Of a stretch of 64,000 nucleotides of DNA, positions 62,916 through 64,000 are shown in pieces. The stretch is taken from assembly GCA_002708715.1 (NCBI GenBank), contig PAPB01000039.1, forward strand, positions 41,195 to 105,194. The letters are read 5' to 3'. The notes under the pieces were generated by a model. That model did no database searches. It worked only from the letters and a program-made list of their open reading frames with translations, and was not told the origin of the DNA. The DNA is from Fidelibacterota bacterium. Its GTDB lineage: Bacteria > Fidelibacterota > Marinisomatia > Marinisomatales > UBA1611. How positions within the stretch are numbered: the stretch's first letter is position 1; the number at the start of each line of letters is the position of its first letter. A program made the translations under genes and the position numbers.

Positions 62916-64000
62916 TTGGCAACGTATTTTATAAGACGACTTTTGCTGATGGTGCCAACATTTCTTGGCTCAACAATACTAGTGTTTGTAATCTTGCAAA
63001 TTGCTCCTGGTGGACCTATAGAAAGAGCAATCATGGAACTCCAAATGGGTGGCGAAGAGTCTGGCACATCTTTATCAGGTGAGATGGGAAGTAGCGTCCT
63101 CCCTGAAAGTGCAATGAAAGAATTAAAGAGATTTTATGGATTTGATAAACCAATCTATCAAAGATATATAATCTGGCTAGGGTTATGGCCCAGAGAAATT
63201 AAACATCGTGAAGTGCTTATTCCAGAGGGCCAATCATCTATCGAAAAACGGGTTGGGAAAAGAGACGGTGAAATATGGAAAGTCAATATTCAATATTCGG
63301 GTAATGATAAATTAGTAGTTCTGGAAAAGGATAATACTGAGAGTGAGATTTGGTATGCATCTATTGATAGTGTGCAACAAAATGGATCAATAGAAGGAGT
63401 TGTATTTCAAAAAGAAATTTCAGGAATTTTAACTGGGAACTTAGGTAAGTCTTATATCTATGCTAAACCTGTAACTGAAGTCATGGCGCCAAGATTTAGA
63501 ATCTCATTACTTCTTGGGGTGACTGGAATGCTTCTAACCTATCTAGTGTGTATACCTTTAGGTATTCGAAAGGCAATTAGTCATGGTTCAGCATTTGACC
63601 TCACAACAAGTGTTATTATTTTTGTTGCTTATTCTATCCCAGGTTGGGCATTGGGTGGTGTCCTTCTAGTATTAATGGGAGGAGGAAGTTTTTTGGACTT
63701 ATTTCCTCTGGGTGGGATACACAGCCCAAAAGAAATATGGGATCAAATGACTCTTATGCAAAAAATTATTGATCAGGTTCATCATATGATCCTTCCTATA
63801 GTAGCATGGTCTATAGGAAGCTTTGCTACATTGACAGTCTTAATGAAGAATGGACTTTTAGAAAATCTAAGCCAAGATTATATACGTACTGCATTTTCCA
63901 AAGGATTGAGTGAAGATAAAGTTATTTGGTCTCACGCTATTAGAAATAGTATCATACCAATAACTGCTAATATTGGTCATATTATTGGTGTTGTCATTGC
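62916..64000 (+). CDS. ABC transporter permease (YejB/OppB-like), cut by window end
   Basis: This gene is open at the window edge and is translated from TTG 62916. It begins MATYFIRRLLLMVPTFLGS, the classic OppB/DppB start, then has a long soluble insertion of about 160 residues (about 40-195) between TM1 and TM2, and the permease loop EAA-like block (IRTAFSKGLSEDKVIWSHAIRNSIIP) near the window end. The insertion, IPEGQSSIEKRVGKRDGE through GNLGKSYIYA, is longer than in typical OppB. About 361 codons are visible, with no stop codon before 64000. Confidence 0.9.
   Translation, partial: MATYFIRRLLLMVPTFLGSTILVFVILQIAPGGPIERAIMELQMGGEESGTSLSGEMGSSVLPESAMKELKRFYGFDKPIYQRYIIWLGLWPREIKHREVLIPEGQSSIEKRVGKRDGEIWKVNIQYSGNDKLVVLEKDNTESEIWYASIDSVQQNGSIEGVVFQKEISGILTGNLGKSYIYAKPVTEVMAPRFRISLLLGVTGMLLTYLVCIPLGIRKAISHGSAFDLTTSVIIFVAYSIPGWALGGVLLVLMGGGSFLDLFPLGGIHSPKEIWDQMTLMQKIIDQVHHMILPIVAWSIGSFATLTVLMKNGLLENLSQDYIRTAFSKGLSEDKVIWSHAIRNSIIPITANIGHIIGVVI

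Noticed and set aside
1..64000. Global TGA reassignment (code 4 or 25)
   Set aside because: Several well-conserved genes end in TGA at the expected length (ftsE, grpE, rsmD, the FmdB-like gene), so TGA is a normal stop here.
1..64000. CRISPR arrays, prophage, integrative elements
   Set aside because: No array of repeats with spacers, no cas, integrase, transposase or phage structural genes could be seen; the only tandem repeat is the 9-bp triplet at 54100.

Overview
The window is AT-rich (by eye near 30% G+C, not calculated) and densely coded, with many 1-4 base gene overlaps and frequent GTG and TTG starts. Five secreted proteins share a C-terminal FlgD-Ig-like domain headed by a (Y/H)PNPFN motif, and there are also MORN-type repeat proteins, a DUF4294 protein and many small lipoproteins. 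This points to the Fibrobacteres-Chlorobi-Bacteroidetes side of the tree and best fits a marine Candidatus Marinimicrobia (SAR406) genome. That placement is inference: the window holds no rRNA or marker set I could place. I see no prophage, transposase, integrase or CRISPR array.

Region by region. 1-12 kb is core housekeeping: BamD, NadD, a Na+/Ca2+ exchanger (minus strand), FtsE-FtsX, GrpE-DnaJ, a PilM/GspL-like protein with a small partner, RsmD-CoaD, an FmdB-type zinc ribbon, NADP isocitrate dehydrogenase and Obg, then tRNA-Ser(GCU). 12-18 kb has a cold-shock protein, small lipoproteins, RNase HI, a sorting-tail secreted protein, a metallo-beta-lactamase-fold hydrolase and a small membrane gene that reads through only with a -1 frameshift. 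17.7-22.4 kb carries two MORN proteins, an alkyltransferase-like protein, and two copies of a roughly 150 bp structured element in front of two secreted-protein genes, with an unlisted 45-residue minus-strand gene between them. 22.4-34 kb is metabolism and small membrane proteins: amidohydrolase, ArfB, BtuF-like protein, a FlgO/CsgG-BamE fusion, CIA30, agmatinase-like enzyme, an NRAMP-like transporter, diaminopropionate ammonia-lyase, an FkbM methyltransferase and a YgjP-like peptidase.

34-41.5 kb is a scavenging cluster: two endonuclease/exonuclease/phosphatase enzymes (one with a dockerin-like tail), a DUF885 peptidase-like lipoprotein, and two sorting-tail proteins, one an EndA-type nuclease. 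Together they suggest extracellular use of DNA and protein as N and P sources. 41.5-50.7 kb holds a tight YceI / rhodanese / DoxX run, a deacetylase-like protein, two paralogous esterases, PhyH, YggT, an MFS carrier and a leucine-rich-repeat surface protein. 50.7-64 kb holds an AsmA-like protein, a SUI1 factor, a metallophosphatase-like lipoprotein interrupted by an in-frame TGA, tRNA-Gly(GCC), a free-standing TonB C-terminal-like domain, two giant tandem Ig-repeat lipoproteins, and the start of a peptide ABC importer (binding protein plus a permease cut by the window end).

The strongest discovery candidates are (1) the metallophosphatase-like gene at 52521-53708. Its TGA codon 47 sits where relatives appear to carry Cys, and it is followed at 18 nt by a small hairpin with a GGTCT loop resembling the E. 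coli fdhF SECIS, so it is probably a selenoprotein. (2) The paired structured elements at 19183-19330 and 20298-20441, which show compensatory base changes in two helices and each end in a CRP-like palindrome. Secondary observations include a DnaJ that has lost one of its two zinc centres and a possible -1 frameshift on a T7 heptamer.
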